Shown here: piece after piece, positions 7,211 to 15,885 of the stretch
How positions within the stretch are numbered: the stretch's first letter is position 1
Layout: each line of letters opens with the position of its first letter
NCBI GenBank assembly: GCA_015064685.1
Contig: SVRT01000023.1
Span: 1 to 40,461 of the forward strand
Length of the DNA: 40,461 nucleotides
Direction: 5' to 3'
DNA from: Oscillospiraceae bacterium
Lineage (GTDB): Bacteria > Bacillota > Clostridia > Oscillospirales > CAG-272
The notes under the pieces: model-generated
Seen by the model: only the letters and a program-made list of their open reading frames with translations
What the model was told of the DNA's origin: nothing
Database searches by the model: none
Position numbers and translations under genes: made by a program

Positions 7211-9292
7211 TCAGTCTTTTTTTCTGCGAGTTACGAAAAGTGTGGCAATTGATATTACCGATATTGCCACTGTTCCGCCTGCAAGGCTTGAAGCGCATCC
7301 CACCGTCGCGTTTGACTGCGTTCCGTTTGATGCTGCGGTCTCGGGATCTGTGCCGGGTTCAACAGTAGTGCTTACTTCGTTGTTAGCCTCGGTCTCCTTC
7401 TCCGTTTCCCTGTCGGTCTCGGGCTCGGTATTCAAGTCCTCCGTCTCAGGCTCGGTTGCAGGGTCGGTCTCCATCACTGGATCTGTTTCGGGCTCAGTCT
7501 CGGGTTCTGTATCAACCGCGGGCTCTGTTTCTGGAACCTCGATAGGACGGTACTCTGTCGCATAGCATACAGAGCACTGACGCTCCTCTTGTGTTACATC
7601 ATCACTTTCGCGCCAGCCTGACCAGGAATGCTCTCCATTGGGCTCAATAACCTCTCCGGAGGATATCTTCTCGTTACAGCTTGTGCAATACGTATCGCCG
7701 GAATATCCGGGCTCTGCGCAGCTCTCGCTGACATATCCCTCAACTCTCGTGGAGGTATGCTGGCAGCTTCCTACGACTCCGTCATACTCCGAAATATCGG
7801 TCATCATAATGTTGAGATATTTCGTTCCGCTTCCCGTCACACCTGTGACGTAGCCTGTAACCTCAACCTTTTTATTGAGGAACGCCGCAAGCTCTCCCGT
7901 GTTTGCGGGATAGGTCACGCTTCCCGTTATATTGGCGCCTTCTATGCTAAGATTATAGTAGTTTCCTGACTTTGCAAGAGTTCCGACCACGGTTACGTAA
8001 TCCATCGTGACAGAATTGAGATACTTGTTGCAATCAGCTCCGCTCAGCACCTTTGCTGTGGGATGTACGACCTGCTCGACACCTATCTTCTTTGTCGTTG
8101 AGTCCTGACCGAACTGCACCGCTCCGCCATATACGGAGGTGTTTCCGGTAACCTGCACCTTATCTCCAACACTCACTGAGGGTGCGGAGTTGAGATATAC
8201 GAGCATAACACCCGTGCTATCACCCAAAAGGTAGCTCTTTGCGTTCACACCGACAACAACACCCTCTGCGGTGTATTCTTTGCCGGTTGCTCCTGCCTTG
8301 ATCTTTTCTATATCGGTATGCTCTACAGTGTCGTCACCGCCATCGGTATCGCCACCCGTGCTTCCGCCTGTATTACCGCCTGCAGTACCGTTAGATGCTC
8401 TTCCCGAGGGAGTAACCATGTCTGTAGGAACCTCCTCCTCGAAAATAAGCCATGCAAACTCGGGATAGTCTATAAATACGTTTCTGTTACCCTGAATGTC
8501 CTGAATAACCTCGTTTCTACCCATCTCCCAGGTGTCAACGGGGTCAAGCTCGCACCAATCAAGAAGCACCTCAACGCTTTGGAAAACCTTTGTTATATCG
8601 GTTGCTCCCCAATCAGCTCCCCATCTTACGTAAACGTAAAGACAAATACGTGCGACGTCGCCCTTTACGTTATCAAGAGGCTCGAAATAAGTAGAGTTAT
8701 AGGTTCCGCCAAGAACTCCGACTGCGGGATCCGTTCCCTTTTTCTCGGTCGCATTGCTTCCGGATTCACCGTATTTCTTATTTCCTCTTGAGCTGTTCAC
8801 TCCCTTGTCGGAAGGACGGATATGGTGAAGGTCTGCTCCGCCTCCTCCGTCGCTATCGTTTTTACCACCAAGGCTTTTGGGCCACACGTGCTCTCTGTTC
8901 CAGCCGTTCCACTGGCTCATCGTTGCGCTGTATGACGTATAAATCAGTGAAACACTTCCGTCACCGTTTTCGCAATCGGTACGGTTTGCCTTATAGTGGC
9001 AGTCCGCATACGTGCTCTTATAGGTGTGAGTCGTGGTCATAAGAGTGGAAAGCGACGTTTTAAGATCGCCCGATGAAAGCTCGGAGAGATTATCGTACGT
9101 ATACTCGCCCGTATAATAGCTCGACGCACTTGTTCCATCCAAAGACGTACACACCTCGTGACGTGTGCCTGAGTTGTACTCCTTTGAGTAGGTCGCAGGT
9201 GCTTCTGCCGAAACGGCAACCTGAGGTACTGCAACGATTGTAATATACACGGCTATGAACACCGCACATAATTTCTTTAATCTTTCCTTCAT
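7211..9292 (-). CDS. Secreted endonuclease I family protein with OB-fold and C-terminal anchor
   Basis: 693 residues; GGAG 8 bases before the ATG. A signal peptide (1-29, ending AVSAE) precedes an endonuclease I (Bsn/EndA/NucM) domain: WNREHVWPKS with H135, GADLHHIRP (156-157) and RGN N171, the His/Asn metal site, and the conserved WCELDPVDTWEMGRN later. A Ser/Gly linker leads to an OB-fold-like region (about 330-510), as in Bacillus YhcR-type nucleases, then a Cys-rich module (CQHTSTRVEGY to CSVCYATEY, about 515-585) and a long acidic Thr/Glu/Pro linker. The tail is GCASSLAGG, a membrane helix, then RRKKD. It probably degrades extracellular DNA/RNA at the cell surface. It follows the GH106 gene by 46 bases. 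Confidence 0.9.
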   Translation of the reverse strand: MKERLKKLCAVFIAVYITIVAVPQVAVSAEAPATYSKEYNSGTRHEVCTSLDGTSASSYYTGEYTYDNLSELSSGDLKTSLSTLMTTTHTYKSTYADCHYKANRTDCENGDGSVSLIYTSYSATMSQWNGWNREHVWPKSLGGKNDSDGGGGADLHHIRPSDKGVNSSRGNKKYGESGSNATEKKGTDPAVGVLGGTYNSTYFEPLDNVKGDVARICLYVYVRWGADWGATDITKVFQSVEVLLDWCELDPVDTWEMGRNEVIQDIQGNRNVFIDYPEFAWLIFEEEVPTDMVTPSGRASNGTAGGNTGGSTGGDTDGGDDTVEHTDIEKIKAGATGKEYTAEGVVVGVNAKSYLLGDSTGVMLVYLNSAPSVSVGDKVQVTGNTSVYGGAVQFGQDSTTKKIGVEQVVHPTAKVLSGADCNKYLNSVTMDYVTVVGTLAKSGNYYNLSIEGANITGSVTYPANTGELAAFLNKKVEVTGYVTGVTGSGTKYLNIMMTDISEYDGVVGSCQHTSTRVEGYVSESCAEPGYSGDTYCTSCNEKISSGEVIEPNGEHSWSGWRESDDVTQEERQCSVCYATEYRPIEVPETEPAVDTEPETEPETDPVMETDPATEPETEDLNTEPETDRETEKETEANNEVSTTVEPGTDPETAASNGTQSNATVGCASSLAGGTVAISVISIATLFVTRRKKD

Positions 9293-9338
9293 ATCAATTC
9301 TCCATTTTTCTTGGAATTAATTATTGCATTTATACTTT

Positions 9339-12140
9339 TCAGATCAAGCTGACCTCAACGAGAGAATATCTCTTGTCAAAATACTGATCGTGGAAGCTGT
9401 TCCATACGCATCCTCTGGTGTAGAAGGATGAGGGAGAGACGAAATAGCTCTCACCCTCGCGCAAATGGTGCGGACCCATAAGGTTGCGCAGGTTGTTGCG
9501 GATAGTGATCTCGATCTCGTTCTCGCCAACCGTTAGATACTCGGAAATATCGATCTCATAGGGCGCCCAGAGCGTGGTGCTGACGTCCTTGCCGTTGACT
9601 TTGAGCTTGATTACGTTGATTCCCTTCTTCGAGAAGGAAACCGTGTAGTTGACGTCGTCAAGATTCACCTTGCGCGTAAAGGTCATAGAGCCGGCAAAGA
9701 AGGGATAGCCGTTCTTCTCGATCGAATTAAGCCCGATCTCGTCTTCAGCTCTCGTAATAGTAAAGTTATCTTCGAAGAAGCTTGCTCCGCGCTCGCCCTG
9801 AGCTACCTCGCCCTCGTGCCTTACCGCGAAATCTCCGCAAATGTAAACAGGCTCGATCTCCATATCGTAAACGAGCTTGTTCTTCTCGGACTCAAAGATT
9901 GCCGCCTTCTTGATGTTCTCGTATGTCTCTGCACTCTGCTCAAGCTTAACCGAAAGCTCGATCACGTTCTCACCAAGCTTCGCGTATTTTTTAACGTCGA
10001 TCATTCTGAACGCCTTGTCGCGGAAATAACCGAGATCGGTCTTATCAATCATCTCATCGTTCATTCTGATGTCGAATTTCTCGGGTGTCTCGCAGACGAG
10101 GTAAAGCTTGTCGGATATATAATCTATATTGAACTTGAATTGGCAACGTACGTCGACCGCTCTTTCCAGGTCTCCGGCTCTCGGGACTATATCAAGCACA
10201 TTTGCGCCCTCATCCATAAGCTCTCCGTCAAACCAATATGCGCACTTGTCAAGCGTGATGGAGTTGAGGCTCTTGTTGCTCACGTTCCACTTGCCCGAAA
10301 GATCGAGAGACTTGAGCGTTTTGGCTTCGGGTTTTGCCGCGCAAGGCGTTCCGTCGTCGATGACCATAAGGCTTCCGTAGGGCGGGAATACGTACTCGCC
10401 GCAGAATTCGAGCTTGTCACCAGTCGCGATATCAAGCGCGTATCCGCCGCAATTGATGATCGCCGCTTGCTCCGCGTCTGTCGAGTTTACGAAATAGCGA
10501 GCAGTAAATCCGTCAAATTCTCTTAACGTGTAAGTAATTTCGGGATTGTCTATAATACCGTTGTTCTCAAGCTTGTCGACCGTGGTGATGATACCGCCGT
10601 TCGCCTTGAATTCATCGAGAAGCTTTTGAGTATAAGGCAAAAATCTTATATAATCGGGAAGCACGACGGTCGTGTATTCCATCTCACCGATAATAAACTT
10701 GTTGCCCTCAACGCGACCGTGTCTCTCGATCATGGTCTCGTCTCCAAAGTGGAAAGGAATATGCTTTCTCTCAAGCTCGACCGATGCGCCGACGAGAGAG
10801 GTGTTGAGCTGTCTTATATCTATTCCCTTGTAGGTGTTGATTCCCGACGCGCCGCCGTTGATAACGAACTCGGGTGTGATCGCGTTTGCCCTGCTTGCCG
10901 CGCTCTCTCCGTTGTTGTAGCATATCCACGCGCTCGTCATATTGTGCATAAGAAGAGTATCTACCTTGACCTTGCCCTCTGCGAGGATCATGCCAACTCT
11001 CGACATAGCGTCGTTGAATATTTTGTACTCATCCCACCATGGCTGCTGATAGTACATTGCCGGCGGATAGTCTCTCTTTCTGATTCCGCGCAACGAGTAG
11101 CCTAGGAGGTGCTGACACATAAGGTTGATGCCTCGCACCATCATCCACTCGTAGTTTCTCTTAAGCTCGTCGTGACCGACGTTGTGACCGCAGAGCGCGA
11201 AGGTCTCGGACAGCACCTGCTTCTTGCCGGTCTGTGCCGCGACCGACGCGACCTGAACGGGAGTCAAGCAAGGATTTATAGGCCTGCCGAGCCAGTCCAT
11301 ACCGGGAATCGTGAGATACTCGTAGTGAGGCATGCACGCGCCGTTTGATGTTATCTGTATCGTCAGATTTTCCTCAAGAACAAGATGTCCCGTAAAGCCG
11401 AGACCGCGCTCAACGCACCAGTCGTAAATCTGCTTCATAAAGTTCTTGGAGAAAAGGTCTGTGCAAAGCTTCCAGAACTTGACTCTCACATCCTCGAAAT
11501 TGCCCTCCTCGAGGAAAAGTGACGCGAGCGTATCGCAAAGCTCCTCGCCGTATGCCTTGCGGTATTCGTCTGCCATCTTAAGGCTCCACGGGATTCCGTT
11601 ACGAGAGATCTGAGGCTCGTCGGTGAAGAATCCGTCGAATTTATTGCCGTATCTTTCGTAGTAAGGAAGATATATTTCATTGATAAAATCGGCGATGACC
11701 TCTCCGTCGAGAGTATCAACGTAGAAGGGGTTTACGTCGTAATAGAAAACGTACTTTTCGTTCTTTGTTATGATGCGGTGAGGCTCAATATCGCTCATAT
11801 CCGCGCTTGCGGGACGGATGCGGAGATACTTCTGCCAATACTTCTCTCCCTTGCCGTTTACCTTACCGCCGCCAAAGCCTGAGGGCCAGCCGTTCTCGTC
11901 GTAAGCCCACGCGTGCATTCCGCGCTTGTTCGACTCGTCAACAGCCGCGCTCACGTTCTCAAACCACTCCTCGCCCATATATTCGGTCTGGAGTCCTCCG
12001 CGTGCGTGCATAAAATAGCCGCCGTGACCACTCTCATCCATTATCGCGGTCTGTCTGCGGGTCTCCTCGGGTGTGAGCTTCTCGTTCCAGGACCAGAAAG
12101 GCACCGGACGGTACTTTTTATCTACGTTTTTAAAGTCCAT
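9339..12140 (-). CDS. Glycoside hydrolase, GH106-type alpha-L-rhamnosidase
   Basis: 933 residues; GGAGGG 6 bases before the ATG. The N-terminus has the family hallmarks: RPVPFWSWNEKL, GHGGYFMHARGGLQTEY and HAWAYDENGWPSGFGGGK, then GFFTDEPQI in the TIM-barrel. The C-terminal 300 residues look like beta-sandwich carbohydrate-binding modules (VNGKDVSTTLWAPYEIDISEYL..GENEIEITI). There is no signal peptide, so it probably acts in the cytoplasm on imported rhamnose-containing oligosaccharides. The length is close to the family norm. It lies 20 bases after ddl, possibly by read-through only; a functional link with ddl is not evident. Substrate is inferred from the family. Confidence 0.85.
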   Translation of the reverse strand: MDFKNVDKKYRPVPFWSWNEKLTPEETRRQTAIMDESGHGGYFMHARGGLQTEYMGEEWFENVSAAVDESNKRGMHAWAYDENGWPSGFGGGKVNGKGEKYWQKYLRIRPASADMSDIEPHRIITKNEKYVFYYDVNPFYVDTLDGEVIADFINEIYLPYYERYGNKFDGFFTDEPQISRNGIPWSLKMADEYRKAYGEELCDTLASLFLEEGNFEDVRVKFWKLCTDLFSKNFMKQIYDWCVERGLGFTGHLVLEENLTIQITSNGACMPHYEYLTIPGMDWLGRPINPCLTPVQVASVAAQTGKKQVLSETFALCGHNVGHDELKRNYEWMMVRGINLMCQHLLGYSLRGIRKRDYPPAMYYQQPWWDEYKIFNDAMSRVGMILAEGKVKVDTLLMHNMTSAWICYNNGESAASRANAITPEFVINGGASGINTYKGIDIRQLNTSLVGASVELERKHIPFHFGDETMIERHGRVEGNKFIIGEMEYTTVVLPDYIRFLPYTQKLLDEFKANGGIITTVDKLENNGIIDNPEITYTLREFDGFTARYFVNSTDAEQAAIINCGGYALDIATGDKLEFCGEYVFPPYGSLMVIDDGTPCAAKPEAKTLKSLDLSGKWNVSNKSLNSITLDKCAYWFDGELMDEGANVLDIVPRAGDLERAVDVRCQFKFNIDYISDKLYLVCETPEKFDIRMNDEMIDKTDLGYFRDKAFRMIDVKKYAKLGENVIELSVKLEQSAETYENIKKAAIFESEKNKLVYDMEIEPVYICGDFAVRHEGEVAQGERGASFFEDNFTITRAEDEIGLNSIEKNGYPFFAGSMTFTRKVNLDDVNYTVSFSKKGINVIKLKVNGKDVSTTLWAPYEIDISEYLTVGENEIEITIRNNLRNLMGPHHLREGESYFVSPSSFYTRGCVWNSFHDQYFDKRYSLVEVSLI

Positions 12141-12160
12141 TTTTTACCCTCCAAATTATT

Positions 12161-13195
12161 TTATTTGTTAAGCGCAAGCTCAACGATCTTAAGACAAAGC
12201 TTACCGTAATCCATACCGTTTGCCGCCGCCATCTGAGGCAAAAGACTTGTAGGTGTCATTCCTGGGAGCGTGTTTGCCTCAAGGCACCAGGGCTTTCCGT
12301 CCTTATCCACCATATAGTCAAATCTCGCATATCCCGCAAGCCTTAAAGCATCAAATGCGAGCTTGGTTTGTTTGCCAACCTCATCTTTAAGCTGCTCACT
12401 GATCTCAGCGGGACATATCTCGAGTGTTTTGCCGGCTTGGTATTTGTTTGTATAATCGTAAAAGCCCTCTGTTGGAATTATTTCGATCACGGGAAGAACC
12501 TCGCCGTCAAGTATTCCGACCGTCAGCTCTCTGCCCTCTATCTTTTTTTCGATCAATATGTATTCCTCGTATTTCTCTGCAAAGCAAAGCGCCGCGTCAA
12601 GCTCGGTCTCGTTTTCAACTATTGATATTCCAACGCTTGATCCGCAGGAGCAGGGCTTTATGACACATGGATATCCGATCTTTTCCTCAAAGTAGGCTCT
12701 GTTGAAATTTTTCACCGAAACGTATATCCAATCCGGTGTGTTGACTCCTGCGCCGACAAACATCTTCTTTGAAATGTCCTTATCCATCGCAAGCAGACTT
12801 CCAACGTATCCCGAGCCTGTGTATTTTATTCCGTAATTATCAAGGGTCGCCTGGAGCTGACCGTTCTCTCCCATAGCTCCGTGGAGCGCGAGAAATACGA
12901 CATCAGCCTTGCGACAAAGCTCGATTATTCCGCGTCCTATAAGCGCATCGCCGTTGCCGCTCGACTCCTTGAGCGCTTTGAGGTCGGGAACACTGTTCGT
13001 TACCTTATAGACCTCTCCCTCAACCGAGTTGAAAAGATCCTCCTTTTCAAGATCGCCCTCGTCTATACCGAGATAAACGTCGGCAAGGCAGACCATCTCT
13101 CCTTCTCTTTTGAGTGCATTCGCTATAAGACTTCCCGACGTAAGCGACACGTCCCTCTCGGGAGAGTACCCCCCCGCCAATACAAGTATGTTCAT
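12161..13195 (-). CDS. ddl: D-alanine--D-alanine ligase
   Basis: 344 residues, full length for the family. It joins two D-Ala with ATP for peptidoglycan precursor synthesis in the cytoplasm. Motifs in order: AGGYSPERDVSLTSG, LALHGAMGENGQLQATL, YTGSG, IKPCSCGSSVGISI (ATP grip), EGRELTVGIL, FYDYTNKY and CLEANTLPGMTPTSLLPQ. The Tyr in the FYDYTNKY loop is the residue seen in D-Ala:D-Ala enzymes, so a D-lactate (vancomycin resistance) ligase is unlikely. GGAGA lies 8 bases before the ATG. It follows prmC by 71 bases with no terminator seen between. Confidence 0.97.
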   Translation of the reverse strand: MNILVLAGGYSPERDVSLTSGSLIANALKREGEMVCLADVYLGIDEGDLEKEDLFNSVEGEVYKVTNSVPDLKALKESSGNGDALIGRGIIELCRKADVVFLALHGAMGENGQLQATLDNYGIKYTGSGYVGSLLAMDKDISKKMFVGAGVNTPDWIYVSVKNFNRAYFEEKIGYPCVIKPCSCGSSVGISIVENETELDAALCFAEKYEEYILIEKKIEGRELTVGILDGEVLPVIEIIPTEGFYDYTNKYQAGKTLEICPAEISEQLKDEVGKQTKLAFDALRLAGYARFDYMVDKDGKPWCLEANTLPGMTPTSLLPQMAAANGMDYGKLCLKIVELALNK

Positions 13196-13266
13196 TCTGG
13201 TTTCTCCGTTTTGATATTTGTAGTCTTCTCTCTTTAATAAAGTTTATTCAGATCCTTCTTTTCGGT

Positions 13267-14064
13267 TCATCGAAGGATGGCAACGCGGTCGTTTCCGCCA
13301 AGATCCTTAACAATTTCACAGCTCATACCGTGCTTTTCCGCAATCATTTCAAGGTCGCTTGCCTGATCGTACCCGATCTCAAAAATAAACGCACCGCCAT
13401 TTTCAAGATTATCTCTGTATTTTTCAACGATGGTTCGATAGAATATCAATCCGTCCTCTCCACCGTCAAGTGCGACTCTGGGCTCGTGCAGGACCTCGCG
13501 AGACAAGGTATCAATGACCTGACTTTTGATATAAGGCGGATTTGATATGATCGCATCAAACCTCTCGCCACCGAGCACATCGCCTGACAGCACGTCGCCC
13601 TCGATAAAGGATAGTCTATCAGAAACCTTATTTCTTTTCGCGTTTCTTTTTGCTATTTCAAGCGTTTGTGGGTAAAGCTCTACCGCTATGCCGTACAGAT
13701 CAGCCCTGAGGTCGGCAAGCGCTATGGCTATGCAACCGCTACCCGTACACAGATCGGCAAATCTTGCTCCCGATGGAATAAGCTTTACCGCCTGCTCGAC
13801 TACGGTCTCGGTGTCGGGTCTCGGAACAAGACAGCTTTCATTGACCTCAAAAACGCATCTTGCAAACCACCATTTGCCGATAATATACTGAAGCGGGTAT
13901 CCTTGGCATCTCTTTTCGAGCGCGGGCGAAAGAATCTTGGAGTCGTATTCGCGATCGTCACTTACCGTCTCACCAAGAAGCTCTTCAACGAGAATTTCAG
14001 CTTCAATATAGGATTCTTCTATCCCATTTTGACTTAAAACGTCGCATATTTCTGAAAATCTCAC
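13267..14064 (-). CDS. prmC: Peptide chain release factor N5-glutamine methyltransferase
   Basis: 265 residues with the PrmC/HemK layout: helical N-terminal domain, PRPDTE (81-86), SAM-binding FADLCTGSGCIAIA (102-115) and the catalytic NPPYI (175-179). It methylates the Gln of the GGQ motif in RF1 and RF2 to speed termination. The start is a GTG at 14064 preceded by AGGGGG at 8 bases; no in-frame ATG with a site is available. In many Firmicutes prmC sits with prfA, which is not in view here. Confidence 0.95.
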   Translation of the reverse strand: MRFSEICDVLSQNGIEESYIEAEILVEELLGETVSDDREYDSKILSPALEKRCQGYPLQYIIGKWWFARCVFEVNESCLVPRPDTETVVEQAVKLIPSGARFADLCTGSGCIAIALADLRADLYGIAVELYPQTLEIAKRNAKRNKVSDRLSFIEGDVLSGDVLGGERFDAIISNPPYIKSQVIDTLSREVLHEPRVALDGGEDGLIFYRTIVEKYRDNLENGGAFIFEIGYDQASDLEMIAEKHGMSCEIVKDLGGNDRVAILR

Positions 14065-14095
14065 TTTTTCGCCCCCTATTACCCCATTTTACTAT

Positions 14096-14124
14096 ATTAT
14101 AACAAATATTTATAGATTTGAAAA
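14096..14124 (-). promoter_or_regulatory. Promoter of the prmC-ddl transcript
   Basis: On the minus strand TTTTCA, 17 bases, then TATAAT at 14096-14101 with a TGT extension. The -35 is poor but the TGn -10 is good. The rest of the 14065-14371 gap holds the divergent asd promoter and AT-rich sequence with no gene. Confidence 0.6.
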
Positions 14125-14287
14125 GACTGTTACGTAATTTTTTTATTTTTTTATGAAAAAAGTTCTAAAACCATTCTACCTATCAAATACAGTCCCCGCA
14201 TCGTAAAACATCCAAATTTCACAAACAATTCTACACCGTTTTGAATATTTTTATATAAAGTGCATTCGTAAAAATCGCTTTTTCCTA

Positions 14288-14316
14288 TTGAAATAAAGGA
14301 AAAAGTGTGATATAAT
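14288..14316 (+). promoter_or_regulatory. Sigma-A promoter of asd
   Basis: TTGAAA (14288-14293), 17-base spacer, TATAAT (14311-14316), with TGA before the -10. The leader to the ATG is about 50 bases, too short for a lysine riboswitch, and none is seen. Confidence 0.88.
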
Positions 14317-14371
14317 TTACGTAGACATTTTAGTTTACTAAATCGCACGCAGGTGCAGATCGGAGATATTT

Positions 14372-15445
14372 ATGGAAAAGATGAAGGTCGGCGTTGTTGG
14401 CGCCACAGGTATGGTAGGTCAGAGATTTCTTACTCTGCTCGCAGATCACCCTTATTTTGAAGTTGTTAAGCTCGCCGCTTCTAAGAACAGCGCGGGCAAA
14501 AAATACGTTGACGCGCTGAACGGACGTTGGAAGCTCGCAACTCCGATGCCCGAAAAGTACGCTGATATGGTAGTTATCGACGCCGAGAACATCGAGGAGA
14601 TGAAGGAATGTGCCTTTGTTTTCTGCGCTGTAAATATGAAGAAGGACGAGATCAAGGCGCTCGAGGAAAAGTACGCAAAGGCAGAGATCCCCGTTGTTTC
14701 AAATAACTCCGCACACCGCTGGACCCCCGACGTTCCTATGGTAGTGCCGGAGATCAACCCCGAGCATCTTGAGGTTATCAAGTCGCAGAGAGAGCGTCTT
14801 GGCACCAAGCGCGGATTCATCGCAGTTAAGCCCAACTGCTCTATTCAGGCATACGTTCCCGAGCTTACTCCCCTCCGCAAGTACGGAATCAAGGAGGTAG
14901 TCGCAACTACCTACCAGGCTATCTCGGGTGCGGGCAAGACCTTTAACGAGTGGCCCGAAATGATCGATAATATCATTCCCTACATCGGCGGCGAGGAAGA
15001 AAAGAGCGAACAGGAGCCCCTCCGTGTATGGGGTAAAGTCGAAAACGGTCAGATCGTCAAGGCTGAGGGCACGACTATCACAACACAGTGCATCCGCGTT
15101 CCCGTAACAGACGGTCACACCGCGGTAGTATTCGTAAAATTCGAGAATAAGCCCACCAAGGAGCAGATTCTTGAGGATTGGAAGAACTTCAAGGGACTTC
15201 CCCAAGAGCTCGGTCTCCCGAACGCTCCCGAGCAGTTCATCACCTATTTCGAAGAGGATAATCGACCCCAGGCAAAGCTCGACCGTGATATCTACGGTGG
15301 CATGGGCGTGACCGCAGGACGTCTCCGCGAGGATACACTCTTTGACTATAAGTTTGTCGGACTCTCACACAACACAGTCCGCGGCGCAGCAGGCGGCGCA
15401 GTCCTCATCGCAGAGCTCCTTTACAGACTCGGATATTTTGATTAA
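14372..15445 (+). CDS. asd: Aspartate-semialdehyde dehydrogenase
   Basis: 357 residues. It reduces aspartyl phosphate to aspartate semialdehyde with NADPH, the branch step to lysine, diaminopimelate, threonine and methionine. The N-terminal dinucleotide motif is GVVGATGMVGQRF; the catalytic Cys is C156 in VKPNCSIQ; the base His is H249 in VPVTDGHT. The PNCS context and length place it in the archaeal/fungal-type branch, which also occurs in Clostridia. GGAG 7 bases before the ATG. It is a single-gene unit with its own promoter and terminator. Confidence 0.97.
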   Translation: MEKMKVGVVGATGMVGQRFLTLLADHPYFEVVKLAASKNSAGKKYVDALNGRWKLATPMPEKYADMVVIDAENIEEMKECAFVFCAVNMKKDEIKALEEKYAKAEIPVVSNNSAHRWTPDVPMVVPEINPEHLEVIKSQRERLGTKRGFIAVKPNCSIQAYVPELTPLRKYGIKEVVATTYQAISGAGKTFNEWPEMIDNIIPYIGGEEEKSEQEPLRVWGKVENGQIVKAEGTTITTQCIRVPVTDGHTAVVFVKFENKPTKEQILEDWKNFKGLPQELGLPNAPEQFITYFEEDNRPQAKLDRDIYGGMGVTAGRLREDTLFDYKFVGLSHNTVRGAAGGAVLIAELLYRLGYFD

Positions 15446-15474
15446 TACTCAACCGTAAAATCATCACACACATA

Positions 15475-15516
15475 AAAGCACGGCGAGCCTCATCTCGCCG
15501 TGCTTTGTTTTTTATT
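15475..15516 (+). terminator. Intrinsic terminator of asd
   Basis: Arms AAAGCACGGCGAG (15475-15487) and CTCGCCGTGCTTT (15494-15506) around a 6-base loop, followed by GTTTTTTATT. Confidence 0.93.
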
Positions 15517-15526
15517 GTTTAAAACA

Positions 15527-15776
15527 TTGATTTATTGGTGTATTAAGCCTTCCCCAGCGGGGAAGGGGGACCGCGTTAGCGGTGGATGAGGAGGGCATTC
15601 TATCAAGGACTTCACGTCTTTTAAAGACATTGTTTCGTTGCAAAAGAATCTTTATGCTACAATACAAAATCCACAAAATTCCCGTGTCGAACACCTTGAT
15701 GGCGACCTCCTCATCCACCACCTTCGGTGGTCCCCCTTCTCCGCTGGAGAAGGCTATTCGTAAAACTGCAATTTAT
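15527..15776 (+). repeat. MITE/BIME-like inverted-repeat element, copy 1
   Basis: About 250 bases flanked by imperfect inverted ends. The left end (type A) carries CCTTCCCCAGCGGGGAAGG and ACCGCGTTAGCGGT, then GGATGAGGAGG. The right end (type B, inverted) carries CCTCCTCATCC, ACCACCTTCGGTGGT and CCTTCTCCGCTGGAGAAGG. The core has CAAAATCCACAAAATTCCCGTG, shared with copy 3. There is no protein-coding capacity; short frames through it are artefacts. It fills most of the asd to hydrolase gap. Confidence 0.88.
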
Positions 15777-15824
15777 CTTTTGTTCATCCAAAATCGTTTT
15801 TGCCTTTTTATTTTTTGTTTGTCA

Positions 15825-15853
15825 TTGACACACCCGCAAAACTGTGCTATAAT
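15825..15853 (+). promoter_or_regulatory. Consensus sigma-A promoter of the alpha/beta hydrolase
   Basis: TTGACA (15825-15830), 17-base spacer, TATAAT (15848-15853): a perfect consensus, 33 bases before the start codon. Confidence 0.95.
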
Positions 15854-15885
15854 TGACTCAAAGAAACCCCAAAGGAGACCTTCCC

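Noticed and set aside
12161-13195. Vancomycin-resistance type D-Ala-D-Lac ligase
   Set aside because: The specificity loop has the Tyr of D-Ala-D-Ala ligases (FYDYTNKY) and there are no vanH/vanX-like neighbours.
14151-14348. 65-aa minus-strand ORF before asd
   Set aside because: It is antisense to the asd promoter, AT-rich, and has no ribosome site or recognisable domain.
14317-14371. Possible lysine riboswitch in the asd leader
   Set aside because: The leader is only about 50 bases and lacks the conserved core; an L-box needs about 170 bases.
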